Source of the DNA: Burkholderiales bacterium
GTDB lineage: Bacteria > Pseudomonadota > Gammaproteobacteria > Burkholderiales > Burkholderiaceae_C
Direction: 5' to 3'
Assembly (NCBI GenBank): GCA_017302505.1
Contig: JAFLDH010000011.1
Location: 1 to 42,339, forward strand
DNA: 42,339 nucleotides
The notes beneath the pieces were generated by a model. That model had not been told where the DNA came from, searched no databases, and saw nothing but the letters and a program-made list of their open reading frames with translations. A program made the translations under genes and the position numbers. Each line of letters begins with the position of its first letter. Position 1 is the first letter of the stretch. Positions 31,811 through 39,970 of the stretch are shown piece by piece.

Positions 31811-32247
31811 TGCATCGCTTTCTGCCCGCGGGCGAAGACCTCGCGACAGGGCAGGTCCAGCGTGGGGTTCTCGGCATGGTTGCCGGTCAGCTGCAGCAGG
31901 CGCTGCTCGCTCATGCCGTAGACCAGCTTGCCGATGTGCGCCCAGTACTGCGTGCCCGCGCACATCGCGCAGGGCTCGGCGGTGGTCACCAGCGTGCAGC
32001 CCCACAGGTACTCGGGTGTGTACTGCGCGGCGGCGCGCCGCGCCAGCACCGCTTCGGCATGGTTGACGCTGTCGACGTTGGCCTGCTCCAGCAGCACCGT
32101 CTCGCCGTCGGGCGCCACCAGCAGCGCGCCGAAGGGGTGGTGCCCGGCTTCCATGGCGCGGCGCGCCACCTCGTTGGCCTGGCGCAGGTGGCGAAGATGG
32201 CGCAGTTGCTGCGCCAGTTGGGTTGAGTCCGCATCGTCTTCCTGCAT
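31738..32247 (-). CDS. Guanine deaminase-like nucleoside/nucleobase deaminase
   Basis: The 169-residue zinc enzyme of the cytidine/deoxycytidylate deaminase superfamily has His63-Ala-Glu65 (NHAEAVLARRAA), with Glu65 the proton shuttle, and PCAMC (Cys93, Cys96) as the other zinc ligands. The C-terminal FARGQKAMQVWGPVVEAE resembles guanine deaminases of this fold. Guanine to xanthine plus ammonia fits the nearby urate genes, but other purine or tRNA substrates are possible. The ATG at 32247 has AAGGAG 6 nt upstream. The last 25 codons are duplicated downstream. Confidence 0.82.
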   Translation of the reverse strand: MQEDDADSTQLAQQLRHLRHLRQANEVARRAMEAGHHPFGALLVAPDGETVLLEQANVDSVNHAEAVLARRAAAQYTPEYLWGCTLVTTAEPCAMCAGTQYWAHIGKLVYGMSEQRLLQLTGNHAENPTLDLPCREVFARGQKAMQVWGPVVEAEEEIAALHRDFWRER

Positions 32248-32260
32248 GTTCCGCTCCTTT

Positions 32261-32955
32261 TCAGGCTTGCAGCCGCCGGATGCGCGCCCACAACACCGCT
32301 GCCGGCACGGCATGCATGCGCAATGCCAGGCGGCAGGCTTCGAGCCGGCCCGGCCTTTCGCGCAGCCGGGTGATGGCCTTGGCCAGGTCCGCCTGGATGC
32401 TTTGCCCGTAGGCCGTGGCCGCCTTGTCGATGGCGCGCCGCAGCAGCGCGCGGCTCGGCTGCAGCATGGCCAGGTCGATCAGGTCGCGGCTGTAGACCGC
32501 GTCGTCCGCCCATCGGTCGGAGTTGGCCAGCAGTTTGCTGGCCGCCATGTCCAGCGGTGTCAGCGTGGGCACGCCGCACACGGCATCGTCGGCGCCTGGC
32601 GCGTCCAGCGCGATGCGTGCCTCGTGCACGATCTCCAGCTTGATGGCCACGCCGTCCATCTGCACCAGGGTGCGCAGGCCGTACTGGTCGGCCCGCAGCT
32701 CGCGCGCCAAGGCCAGCACTTGGCCGGGCCGGGTGATGGGGCCAAGCTCTGCGCGGCGGTCAGGGCCTGGCGCAGCGCGCGGTAACCGGGCAGGTAGGAC
32801 ACCAGAAAGCCCATGTCCACCGATTCGCGGTATTCGCCATGGCGCAGCGCGATGGCCGTGCCGCCGCCGAACAGGCAGCCGTGGTTGGACAGCAGCGGGC
32901 CGTCCAACGCCTGCAGGACGTGGGCGATGCGCTGGTGGTGTTCGCGCTCAAACAA
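32261..32955 (-). pseudogene. Frameshifted AbiEii/AbiGii-type nucleotidyltransferase toxin
   Basis: Two overlapping frames together form one AbiEii-like protein of about 230 residues. The first part (from 32955) reads FEREHHQRIAHVLQALDG and GCLFGGGTAIALRHGEYRES. The second (ending 32261) continues PITRPGQVLALARELRADQYG, LEIVHEARIAL, TLTPLDMAASKLLANSDRW and SRDLIDLAML. The frame switches at about 32738-32745, where a single G appears missing from a GGG run. In addition the metal site, normally a VDxDFL-type motif after GGTA, reads VDMGFLVS: the second Asp is Gly. Both changes would inactivate it. It follows the XRE gene with overlapping ends, as in two-gene toxin-antitoxin modules. Confidence 0.75.
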
Positions 32956-33424
32956 GCAGCCGCCCCCCGCCCACGCTGTGCACCAGGTTGTCCAGCACAG
33001 CCTGCTCGTGTGGCGTCATGGCGCTGCGGTCCAGGTGGCGCCAGTTGCGCTCGTACAGCGCCAAGGCCTGCTGCGGCGTCAGCACGGCGTCCGCGCCCAG
33101 CTGCCATGCCAGGCGCCGCAGCTCGGGCAGCTCGGCCAGGCGCAGCGGCACCGGGCTGGCCCGCTCCGGCTCTTCGGATGTACCTTCGGCATCCGCCAGC
33201 TGCAACTGCAGGCCCAGCGCGGCAGCGGCACGCTGCACCAGGCCCAGCGCCACCGAGGGTTCGCCCCGCTCGATGCGGTGCAGGGTCACCCGCGACAGGC
33301 CGGCCGCCTCGGCGGCGGCTGTGGCACTGACGCGCAGTTGCTTGCGCCGGGCCCGCAGGCCGGCGCCCAGGGTGGCCAGCGGGTCTGCCGGCGCGCTGTG
33401 TTCGAGCGGTGGCTGGTGCGGCAT
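32948..33424 (-). CDS. XRE-family regulator/antitoxin of an AbiEii-like module
   Basis: The 158-residue protein has an HTH_3 domain at about residues 12-70 (LATLGAGLRARRKQLRVSATAAAEAAGLSRVTLHRIERGEPSVALGLVQRAAAAL) and a C-terminal helical part (LRLAELPELRRLAWQLG). An ATG at 33424 with GGGA upstream was chosen over earlier starts inside the operator. Its stop overlaps the start of the nucleotidyltransferase pseudogene. The regulator is intact although the partner is broken, so it may now only control itself or other sites carrying the same operator. Confidence 0.83.
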   Translation of the reverse strand: MPHQPPLEHSAPADPLATLGAGLRARRKQLRVSATAAAEAAGLSRVTLHRIERGEPSVALGLVQRAAAALGLQLQLADAEGTSEEPERASPVPLRLAELPELRRLAWQLGADAVLTPQQALALYERNWRHLDRSAMTPHEQAVLDNLVHSVGGGRLLV

Positions 33425-33425
33425 G

Positions 33426-33475
33426 GTGTTTCCCATACTATGCATTTCCGCAGAAATGCATACTTTGGGAAACAC
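33426..33475. promoter_or_regulatory. 23-bp inverted repeat, operator of the XRE/AbiEii-like module
   Basis: Arms at 33426-33448 and 33453-33475 match at 21 of 23 positions around CGCA. The inner 10 bp (TATGCATTTC/GAAATGCATA) are perfect. It lies 1 nt before the regulator's ATG and very probably binds the XRE protein. Confidence 0.8.
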
Positions 33476-33484
33476 TTTTCAGTC

Positions 33485-34249
33485 TCAGTGCCCCTGGCTG
33501 CCGCGGTGCGCCCAGGCGGTGGTGCGCTTCTCGATCACCGAGAACAGCTCGTACATGGCCATGGCCATGATGCCCACCACCACCAGGCCGCTGAAGGCCA
33601 GGCCCATCTGCATGCTGCTGCCGGCGCTGATCAACAGGTAGCCGATGCCTTCGTTGCTGGCCGTCATCTCCGACACCGTGGTGCCCACGAAGGCCAGCGT
33701 AATGGCCACCTTCAGGCTGCCGTAGAAGTAGGGCATCGACCGCGGCAGGCCCACCTTCATCAGCACGTCCCAGCGCTTGGCGCCCAGCACGCGCAGCACG
33801 TCTTCCAGCTCGGGCTCCAGTGTGGCCAGGCCTGTCGCGATGTTCACCATGATCGGGAAGAAGCTGATCAAAAAGGCCGTCAGGATGGCCGGGCCGGCGC
33901 CGATGCCGAACCACACCACCAGGATCGGCACGAAGGCCGCCTTCGGCAGCGCGTTGAAGCCCGTCATCAGCGGGTACATCGCGTTGTAGGCCAGCTTGCT
34001 GCTGCCCATCAGGAAGCCGAGCAGCACGCCGACGACGATGGCGATGCCGAAGCCCACCATCGTCACCCAGAAGGTGCGCCAGGCATGGCCGAGGATGGTG
34101 CCGCGGTGTTCCCAGGTCTGCTCCAGGATGCGCGTGGGGCTGGGGAAGATGAACTCGCTGACATTGAAGGCGGTGCAGATGAACTGCCACAGCAGCAGCG
34201 TGACCACCAGCAGGATCAGCGGGGCGAAGCGTTCCACGGTCGGATTCAT
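33485..34249 (-). CDS. ABC transporter permease (SsuC/TauC family)
   Basis: This 254-residue inner-membrane protein has about six helices. The EAA-like cytoplasmic loop reads LEDVLRVLGAKRWDVLMKVGLPRSMPYFYGSLKVAI, the hallmark of the BPD_transp_1 permeases that serve NMT1/THI5-type binding proteins. The N terminus (MNPTVERFAPLILLVVTLLLWQ) is a membrane segment. The ATG at 34249 overlaps the ATPase stop (ATGA). Together with the ATPase (34246-35070) and the binding protein (35770-36822) it forms a complete importer, probably for a purine or ureide-type compound given the neighbours; the substrate is inferred. Confidence 0.92.
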   Translation of the reverse strand: MNPTVERFAPLILLVVTLLLWQFICTAFNVSEFIFPSPTRILEQTWEHRGTILGHAWRTFWVTMVGFGIAIVVGVLLGFLMGSSKLAYNAMYPLMTGFNALPKAAFVPILVVWFGIGAGPAILTAFLISFFPIMVNIATGLATLEPELEDVLRVLGAKRWDVLMKVGLPRSMPYFYGSLKVAITLAFVGTTVSEMTASNEGIGYLLISAGSSMQMGLAFSGLVVVGIMAMAMYELFSVIEKRTTAWAHRGSQGH

Positions 34250-35070
34250 TGGGGCAGCCCTCCGGCGATCTGGCCCACCGGCTTGCGCATCGCGCCGATG
34301 TGGCCGCGCAGCTCGTGCACGATGTCGGTGAACTCGGGCGTGTAGGTGATCTCCAGGTCGCGCGGGCGCGGCAGGTCGATCTGCCGCTTGACGAGGATGC
34401 GCCCGGGGCTGCGACTCATCACGTACACCGTGTCGGCCAGGAACACGCTCTCGCGCAGGTCGTGCGTCACCAGGATCACGTTGAACTTCTGCGCGGCCTG
34501 CAGGTCGCGCATCGCGCACCACAGCTCCTCGCGGGTGAAGGCGTCCAGCGCGCCGAAGGGCTCGTCCAGCAGCAGCATCTTGGGTTCGTGCACCAGCGCG
34601 CGGCAGATGCTGGCGCGCTGCTGCATGCCGCCGCTCAGCTGCCAGGGGAACTTGTCCTCGTAGCCGCCCAGGCCCACGCTCTGCAGCAGCTTGCGCGCCT
34701 TCTCGACGTATTCATCGCGCTTGGCGCGGAAGTTCGAGCGATAGGGCTCGACGATCTCCAGCGGCAGCAGCACGTTGTCCAGCGTGGTGCGCCAGGGCAG
34801 CAGGCTCGGCGCCTGGAAGGCCATGCCGCTGATCTTCAGCGGCCCGGTCACCGGCTTGCCGTCGATGCGGATCGTGCCCTTGCTGGGCATGTTCAACCCG
34901 GTGGTCAGCTTCATGAAGGTGCTCTTGCCGCAGCCCGATGGGCCCACGATGGCGATGAACTCGCCCTGGTCCATCTGCAGCGTGATGTCCTCCACCGCGA
35001 AGTGGCCCTCGGCCAGCAACTTCTTGTTGTAGGCCAGCCAGACGTTCTGGAAATCGACGAAGTGGGTCAT
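34246..35070 (-). CDS. ABC transporter ATP-binding protein
   Basis: The 274-residue ATPase has Walker A GPSGCGKST (43-51), Q-loop Gln86 (FQAPSLLPW), signature LSGGMQQR (145-152), Walker B MLLLDEPFG (165-173) and the switch His in LVTHDLRES. It belongs to the SsuB/TauB/nitrate-type group. It energises the permease at 33485-34249. The open frame extends 50 codons upstream with Pro/Arg-rich sequence; the ATG at 35070 gives the normal start. A separate plus-strand gene lies between it and the binding-protein gene. Confidence 0.93.
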   Translation of the reverse strand: MTHFVDFQNVWLAYNKKLLAEGHFAVEDITLQMDQGEFIAIVGPSGCGKSTFMKLTTGLNMPSKGTIRIDGKPVTGPLKISGMAFQAPSLLPWRTTLDNVLLPLEIVEPYRSNFRAKRDEYVEKARKLLQSVGLGGYEDKFPWQLSGGMQQRASICRALVHEPKMLLLDEPFGALDAFTREELWCAMRDLQAAQKFNVILVTHDLRESVFLADTVYVMSRSPGRILVKRQIDLPRPRDLEITYTPEFTDIVHELRGHIGAMRKPVGQIAGGLPQ

Positions 35071-35204
35071 GGTGCGCCAAGGCTCGTGGTGTGGGGTCGG
35101 GAAGCAACTGCTGCGCCAGCGGGTGCCCGCATGCGGCCGGGGTGCAAGGGCGGGCATAGATAATGCGCGGGCTTTTTTGCCTGCCGCCGACCGCGACCCC
35201 CCAC

Positions 35205-35741
35205 ATGCGTTCTCATCCACTCTCTGCCTTGGCGTTGGCCATGGCCCTGGGCAGCGTGCCGCCGGCGCTGCATGCGCAGACCGATGCCAGCACCGCCGCC
35301 AAGCCGGCGGCCGATGCCGCGGCGCCCAGCGGCGACTACTGGCGCCTGATGGGCAGCCCCTACACCATCCACTGGCGCAAGGACGACAACGACGAGCACG
35401 AGCCCGTCTACATGATCGGGCTGGAGCGGCAGCGCAGCGACGGCTGGCTGTGGGGCGGCGTGTACTTCAGCAATTCCTTCGGCCAGCCCAGCGGCTATGT
35501 CTACGTGGGCGAGAAGGTCATCAACTTCAGCCGCTGGGACAAGCTGTTCTTCCAGTGGACGGCCGGCGTGCTGTACGGCTACAAGTACCCGTACGAGGAC
35601 AAGGTGCCCTTCAACTACAAGGGCTTCTCGCCCGGCGTCACCGTGGGGCTGGGCTGGCAGTTCACGCGCGAGTTCTCGGTGCAGGCCGTGGCGCTGGGCA
35701 CCGCCGGCCTGATGTTCCAGTTCGCGATCGACCTGCGCTGA
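35205..35741 (+). CDS. Secreted/outer-membrane protein of unknown function
   Basis: The 178-residue protein has a signal peptide (MRSHPLSALALAMALGSVPPALHA) and an Ala-rich linker. A beta-rich body follows: TIHWRKDDNDEHEPVYMIGL, WGGVYFSNSFGQPSGYVYVG, WTAGVLYGYKYPYEDKVPF, FSPGVTVGLGWQF, ending in the aromatic-free FAIDLR. Alternating aromatic and polar residues suggest an outer-membrane beta-barrel, and similar proteins are found in Burkholderiales without known function. It is on the opposite strand to the transporter genes and its start is 134 nt from the ATPase start, so the two are divergent. Confidence 0.75.
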   Translation: MRSHPLSALALAMALGSVPPALHAQTDASTAAKPAADAAAPSGDYWRLMGSPYTIHWRKDDNDEHEPVYMIGLERQRSDGWLWGGVYFSNSFGQPSGYVYVGEKVINFSRWDKLFFQWTAGVLYGYKYPYEDKVPFNYKGFSPGVTVGLGWQFTREFSVQAVALGTAGLMFQFAIDLR

Positions 35742-35769
35742 CGCACCGGCCCACGCCACGGGCTGCGGC

Positions 35770-36822
35770 CTACTTCTTCGCCACGGCGAAGATGTTGCGC
35801 TCGGCGTCCGGCGGCAGGAAGCTGCCGTTCCACACCGCGGTCGGGTTGATGCGCTCCTTGGTGCCGAAGGCATCCGACACCTGGCTGGCCATCAGGCTCA
35901 GGCGCGGGCCCAGCGCGTTGCCGAAGCCTTCGGCCTTGGCGTCGGGCGTCAGCACGGTGGCGTCCAGGCACAGCTGCAGGCGGCGCAGTTCCAGCGCCTC
36001 GTTGATGATGCCGTCGCGCGCCTTCACGGTGGCGATGCCGGCCTTCGGGTCGGCCACCACGTCCTTCACGCCCTTGGTAAAGGCCTTCAGGAAGCGCTTC
36101 ACCGCCTCGGGGTTCTTCTTCAGGAAGTCTTCGCCGGCGATGATCACGTTGCCGTAGAGCTTCACGCCGTATTGCGGGTAGGGCATGACGACGATCTCTT
36201 CGGCCTTCACGCCGCGCGCCTCGAGGTTGAGGATGGAGGTGAAGCTGAAGCCGGTGATCGCATCGATGTCGCCGCGCACCAGCATGGTCTCGCGCAGCGG
36301 CGGGTCCATCGAGGTCCAAGCCACGTTGCTGACGTTGTTGGCCTTGGCAAAGATCGGGAAGGCCTTGCGCCCGGCGTCGAACACCGGCGCGCCCAGCTTC
36401 TTGCCGTCCAGGTCCTTCGGCGTCTTGATGCCGCTCTTCTTCAGCGCCATCACCGCCGCCGGCGTGTTGTTGTAGACCATCATCACCGCCACCGGCTTGT
36501 TCGGCACGTTGGGGTTGTTGGCGTGGAACTCCATCAGCGCCGCCAGGTCGGCGAAGCCCATGTCGTAGGTGCCCGACGCCACCCGCGTGACGGTGCCGCC
36601 CGAGCCGTTGCCGGCGTCGACCACCACGTTCAGGCCCTCGGCCTTGAAGTAGCCCTTGGCCACCGGCACCAGGAACAGCGCGGCCGGCCCTTCGAAGCGC
36701 CAGTCGAGCTGGAACTTGATGGTGGTTTCCTGCGCCTGCGCCACGGGCAGCGCGGCGGCAGACAGGGTGGCGGCGGCCAGGGCGGCCAGGCCTTGGCGGC
36801 GGGTGAATCGGGGCAGGTGCAT
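35770..36822 (-). CDS. ABC transporter substrate-binding protein (NMT1/THI5-like)
   Basis: The 350-residue periplasmic protein has a Tat-like signal peptide (FTRRQGLAALAAATLSAAALPVAQAQ; twin Arg at residues 7-8). The mature part starts TTIKFQLDWRFEGPAALFLVPVAKGYFKAEGL, diagnostic of the NMT1/THI5-like (SsuA/TauA-related) family. It contains DLAALMEFHANN and KTPKDLDGKKLGAP. It would deliver a small nitrogen compound to the importer. The ATG at 36822 has GGAG 5 nt upstream. Neighbouring urate-catabolism genes point to a purine or pyrimidine-like ligand, but no binding residue proves it. Confidence 0.92.
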   Translation of the reverse strand: MHLPRFTRRQGLAALAAATLSAAALPVAQAQETTIKFQLDWRFEGPAALFLVPVAKGYFKAEGLNVVVDAGNGSGGTVTRVASGTYDMGFADLAALMEFHANNPNVPNKPVAVMMVYNNTPAAVMALKKSGIKTPKDLDGKKLGAPVFDAGRKAFPIFAKANNVSNVAWTSMDPPLRETMLVRGDIDAITGFSFTSILNLEARGVKAEEIVVMPYPQYGVKLYGNVIIAGEDFLKKNPEAVKRFLKAFTKGVKDVVADPKAGIATVKARDGIINEALELRRLQLCLDATVLTPDAKAEGFGNALGPRLSLMASQVSDAFGTKERINPTAVWNGSFLPPDAERNIFAVAKK

Positions 36823-36961
36823 CGTGGCTCCAGGCTTAGGTGGGGGGTCAGGGACGGGCGCTGAGTGCCCGCGCAACCCGGCACTTCAGCAAATTCTGTG
36901 CGCGGCCGGCGCACCACGGGAATCGGGTCAAGCACTCATGTGGTGCGGCTGCTGGCATCTT

Positions 36962-38191
36962 TCAGTGCAGAAGATCGAACAAGGTGCGCGCCACCACCTT
37001 GGTGGCACGCCGCAGGTCTTCCAGCGCCAGCCGCTCGTCGGCGCGCTTGGCGTGGCTTTCCAGCACCGTGCGCGGCCCCGCGCCGTAGATCGCCGCCGGG
37101 ATGCCCTGCGCCACGTACAGCCGCACGTCGGTGTACAGCGGCGTGCCGCTGGTGGGGATCGGCTCGCCGAACACCGCCTGGCCGTGCTTCTGCAGCGCGT
37201 CGACCAGCGGCTTGTTGCCCGGCAACGGCTGCATCGAATTTGCCAGCAGCAGCCGCTTGATGTCCACCGTGATGCCGGGGCAGCCGGCGGCCGCGTCGGC
37301 GATCACCTTGCGGATGGCGGCCTCCACCTCGGCCGGGTTCTCTTCGGGGATCATGCGCCGGTCGAGCTTCAGCACCACCTTGCCCGGCACCACATTGGTG
37401 TTGGTGCCGCCTTCGATGCGGCCGACGTTCAGGTACGGGTGGGTGATGCCTTCGACCCGGGAGCGCACTTGCTTGTACAGCGTGTTCTGCGCATACAGAG
37501 CGTTCAGGATGGCCACCGCGCCCTGCAGCGCGTCCACGCCGGTGTCGGGGATGGCGGCATGGGCCATCTTGCCGTGCACGGTCACTTCCATCTGCAGGCA
37601 GCCGTTGTGGGCGGTGACCACCTGGTAGCTGAAGCCGGCGGCCAGCAGGTAGTCGGGCCGGGTCAGGCCCTGCTGCAGCAGCCAGCCGGGGCCCAGTTCG
37701 CCGCCGAATTCCTCGTCGTAGGTGAAGTGCAGTTCCACGCCGCCCTTGAGCTTCTCGCCCAGCGCCTCCAGCGCGCGCAGCGCGAAGGTGTAGGTGGCGA
37801 AGTCGCTCTTGCTCACCGCCGCAGCGCGGCCGTAGAGCTGGCCGTCCACCACCTCGCCGCCATAGGGGTCGTGCGTCCAGCCTTCGCCGGGCGGCACCAC
37901 GTCGCCGTGCGCGTTCAGCGCAATGGTCGGGCCGGCGCCGAAGCGCCGGCGCACGATCAGGTTGGTGATGGACTGCAGGCCATAGGCCTGCACCTGCGCG
38001 GCCGGCACCGGGTGCTTCTCGGCCAGGTAGCCGAAGCCCTGCAGCAACTCGGCCGTGCGTTCGGCATGCGGCGCGTTGTTGCCAGGCGGCGTGTCGGTGG
38101 GCACCTGCACCAGGGCCTGCAGGAACTTCACTTCCTCGTCGAAATGGGCGTCGACCCAGGCGTCCAGGCGGTCATAGGCGGTGCTGCTCAT
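36962..38191 (-). CDS. M20-family amidohydrolase/deacylase (ArgE/DapE-like)
   Basis: The 409-residue metalloenzyme has the M20 layout: ALNAHGDVVPPGEGW (metal-binding His and Asp), TYDEEFGGELGPGW (catalytic Glu pair), a dimerisation lobe with VTVHGKMAHAAIPDTGVDAL, and GIPAAIYGAGPRTVLESHAKRADERLAL with the last metal ligand. It hydrolyses an amide or N-acyl bond. In this operon it could act on a ureide intermediate or an imported amide, but its substrate cannot be inferred from motifs alone. It overlaps the fused decarboxylase/amidohydrolase gene by ATGA, so it belongs to the same transcript. Confidence 0.88.
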   Translation of the reverse strand: MSSTAYDRLDAWVDAHFDEEVKFLQALVQVPTDTPPGNNAPHAERTAELLQGFGYLAEKHPVPAAQVQAYGLQSITNLIVRRRFGAGPTIALNAHGDVVPPGEGWTHDPYGGEVVDGQLYGRAAAVSKSDFATYTFALRALEALGEKLKGGVELHFTYDEEFGGELGPGWLLQQGLTRPDYLLAAGFSYQVVTAHNGCLQMEVTVHGKMAHAAIPDTGVDALQGAVAILNALYAQNTLYKQVRSRVEGITHPYLNVGRIEGGTNTNVVPGKVVLKLDRRMIPEENPAEVEAAIRKVIADAAAGCPGITVDIKRLLLANSMQPLPGNKPLVDALQKHGQAVFGEPIPTSGTPLYTDVRLYVAQGIPAAIYGAGPRTVLESHAKRADERLALEDLRRATKVVARTLFDLLH

Positions 38192-39969
38192 CGGGCTTCT
38201 TCCGCGAGTTGGTTCAACAGGTGCTGGAAGGCGCGCACGCACAGGTCGGCGTCGTCGTTGGTGGTGGCTTCCAGCGGGTTGTGGCTGATGCCGGCGTTCA
38301 GGCCGCGCACGAACAGCATCGCCTGCGGCATCAGCTCGTGCAGCTTCTGCGCGTCGTGGCCGGCGCCGCTGGGCATGTGGAACACCGGCAGCCCCAGCGA
38401 TTCGACCGCACGTTCCCAGCGCGCCTGCCATTCCGGCGCGCTGGGCGCCGCGGCGCCGCGCATCGTCTCTTCCAGCGTGAAGTGCAGGCCGCGCGCTTCG
38501 CAGATGCGCTGCAGTTCGGCACGCACGTCGGCGATGCAGGCGTCGCGCACTTCGTTGGTGGTGGCGCGGATGTCCAGGCTGAAGATGCAGCGCCCCGGAA
38601 CCACGTTGGTGGAGCCGGCCGGCACCTGCAGTTGGCCCACGGTGCCCACCAGGTTGGGCACCGACGAGGCGCGCTGCTCCAGGTAAAGCGCCAGCTCGGC
38701 CACCGCGCAGGCGGCGTCGCGGCGGCGGCCCATTGGCGTGGTGCCGGCATGGCTGGCCATGCCGATCACCTGGCCCATGAAACGCGCATTGCCGTTGATG
38801 GAGGTGACCACGCCCAGCGGCAGGTCCAGCTCGTTCAGCACCGGGCCCTGCTCGATGTGCACTTCGACGAAGCCCAGGTAGCGGGCCGGGTCGCGCTTGA
38901 TGCCGGCAATGGCCCCCATCGTGCCGGGCAGGCCGGCGGCGCGCATCGCCTCGCGCATCGTGATGCCGTCGGCATCGGTCTGCTCCAGCCACGCGGGGTT
39001 GAAGCTGCCGGTCAGCGCGCCCGAGGCCAGGAAGGTGGCCTTGTAGCGCTGGCCTTCCTCTTCCGAGAAGCCCACCACCTCGATGCCGAAGGGCAGCCGC
39101 TTGCCCGCGCGGTGCAGCTCGCGCACGGCCACCAGCGGCACGAAGATGCCCAGCCGCCCGTCGTACTTGCCGCCATTGCGCACGGTGTCGAAGTGGCTGC
39201 CGGTCAGCAGCCGCTTCGCCTGCCGGTCCTGGCCGTGGTAGACGCCGACCACGTTGCCCACCGCATCGACGCGCACCTCGTCGAAGCCGCAGTCCTGCAT
39301 CCAGCGCTGCAGCTGGGCCGTGCAGGCAAGGTGCGCCTCGGTCAGGTAGGTCACGGTCAGCTGCCCCTGCTCCTTGAAGCCGGGGTCGCTGTGCCGGGCC
39401 AGCAGCTCGGCACAGTCCAGCACCTGGTTGCCGAAGGTGGGCTCCACGCCGAACTTGTCGTTCAGCCGGATCTCGGCAATGCGGTGGATGTTGCGCAGCG
39501 CCTCGTCGCGCTCGTAGTCCACCGGGTGGCCCAGACGCCGCTCGAAGGTGGCGATGATCTCGGCCTTCGTGAGGCCCAAGCCGCGCGGCCCGCGCACCGC
39601 CAGGATGAACGGGAAGCCGAACTTGGCGTTGTAGTCGGCGTTCAGCTTCTGGATCTTGGCGAACTCTTCGGGCGTGCAGTCGGTCAGCCCGGCCTTGCCC
39701 TGCTCGTTCGTGCTTTCGGCGGTGAGCGTCTTGCTGATCATCGCCTTGCCGGCCAGCTCGGGGTGGGCGCGAATCAGCTTCAGCTGCACCTCGGTGCCGG
39801 CGTCGCGCACCGCTTCGGCCATCGCGCGCTTCAGCTGCGTCAGCGTGGCGAAGGGCCGCTTGGCCCAGGCGCCCGAAGCCACCCACGGCGAATGCTCGTA
39901 GGTGCCGTCCAGCAGCGCCGTGAACTCGGCCTGCGTGGCGGCGTTCAGTTGCTCCAAAGTCAGGGGCAT
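38188..39969 (-). CDS. Fused OHCU decarboxylase - allantoate amidohydrolase
   Basis: This 593-residue bifunctional protein has an N-terminal 2-oxo-4-hydroxy-4-carboxy-5-ureidoimidazoline decarboxylase (about 1-170; His69 in LIRAHPELAGK, STNEQ, FGFPFILAVRG). That domain turns the product of 5-hydroxyisourate hydrolase into S-allantoin. The C-terminal part is an M20 allantoate amidohydrolase (about 180-590) with GSHFDTVRNGGKYDGRLG, GFSEEEGQRYKATFLASG, EVHIEQGPVLNE and SGAGHDAQ. It hydrolyses allantoate to ureidoglycine, CO2 and ammonia. A single chain would join two non-adjacent steps; PuuE (next gene) does the step between. It starts 1 nt after the puuE stop. Confidence 0.92.
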   Translation of the reverse strand: MPLTLEQLNAATQAEFTALLDGTYEHSPWVASGAWAKRPFATLTQLKRAMAEAVRDAGTEVQLKLIRAHPELAGKAMISKTLTAESTNEQGKAGLTDCTPEEFAKIQKLNADYNAKFGFPFILAVRGPRGLGLTKAEIIATFERRLGHPVDYERDEALRNIHRIAEIRLNDKFGVEPTFGNQVLDCAELLARHSDPGFKEQGQLTVTYLTEAHLACTAQLQRWMQDCGFDEVRVDAVGNVVGVYHGQDRQAKRLLTGSHFDTVRNGGKYDGRLGIFVPLVAVRELHRAGKRLPFGIEVVGFSEEEGQRYKATFLASGALTGSFNPAWLEQTDADGITMREAMRAAGLPGTMGAIAGIKRDPARYLGFVEVHIEQGPVLNELDLPLGVVTSINGNARFMGQVIGMASHAGTTPMGRRRDAACAVAELALYLEQRASSVPNLVGTVGQLQVPAGSTNVVPGRCIFSLDIRATTNEVRDACIADVRAELQRICEARGLHFTLEETMRGAAAPSAPEWQARWERAVESLGLPVFHMPSGAGHDAQKLHELMPQAMLFVRGLNAGISHNPLEATTNDDADLCVRAFQHLLNQLAEEAR

Positions 39970-39970
39970 G

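Noticed and set aside
32813-34345. A 510-codon plus-strand frame opposite the regulator and permease
   Set aside because: It is antisense to a clear permease and XRE gene, His/Gln/Ala-rich, and without motifs.
36962-39886. A single open frame of 974 codons spanning the M20 gene and most of the upstream fused gene
   Set aside because: The first two thirds is an Arg/Ala/Gly-rich shadow of the fused OHCU decarboxylase-amidohydrolase gene; the M20 family sequence only begins at the ATG at 38191, which overlaps the preceding stop by ATGA.
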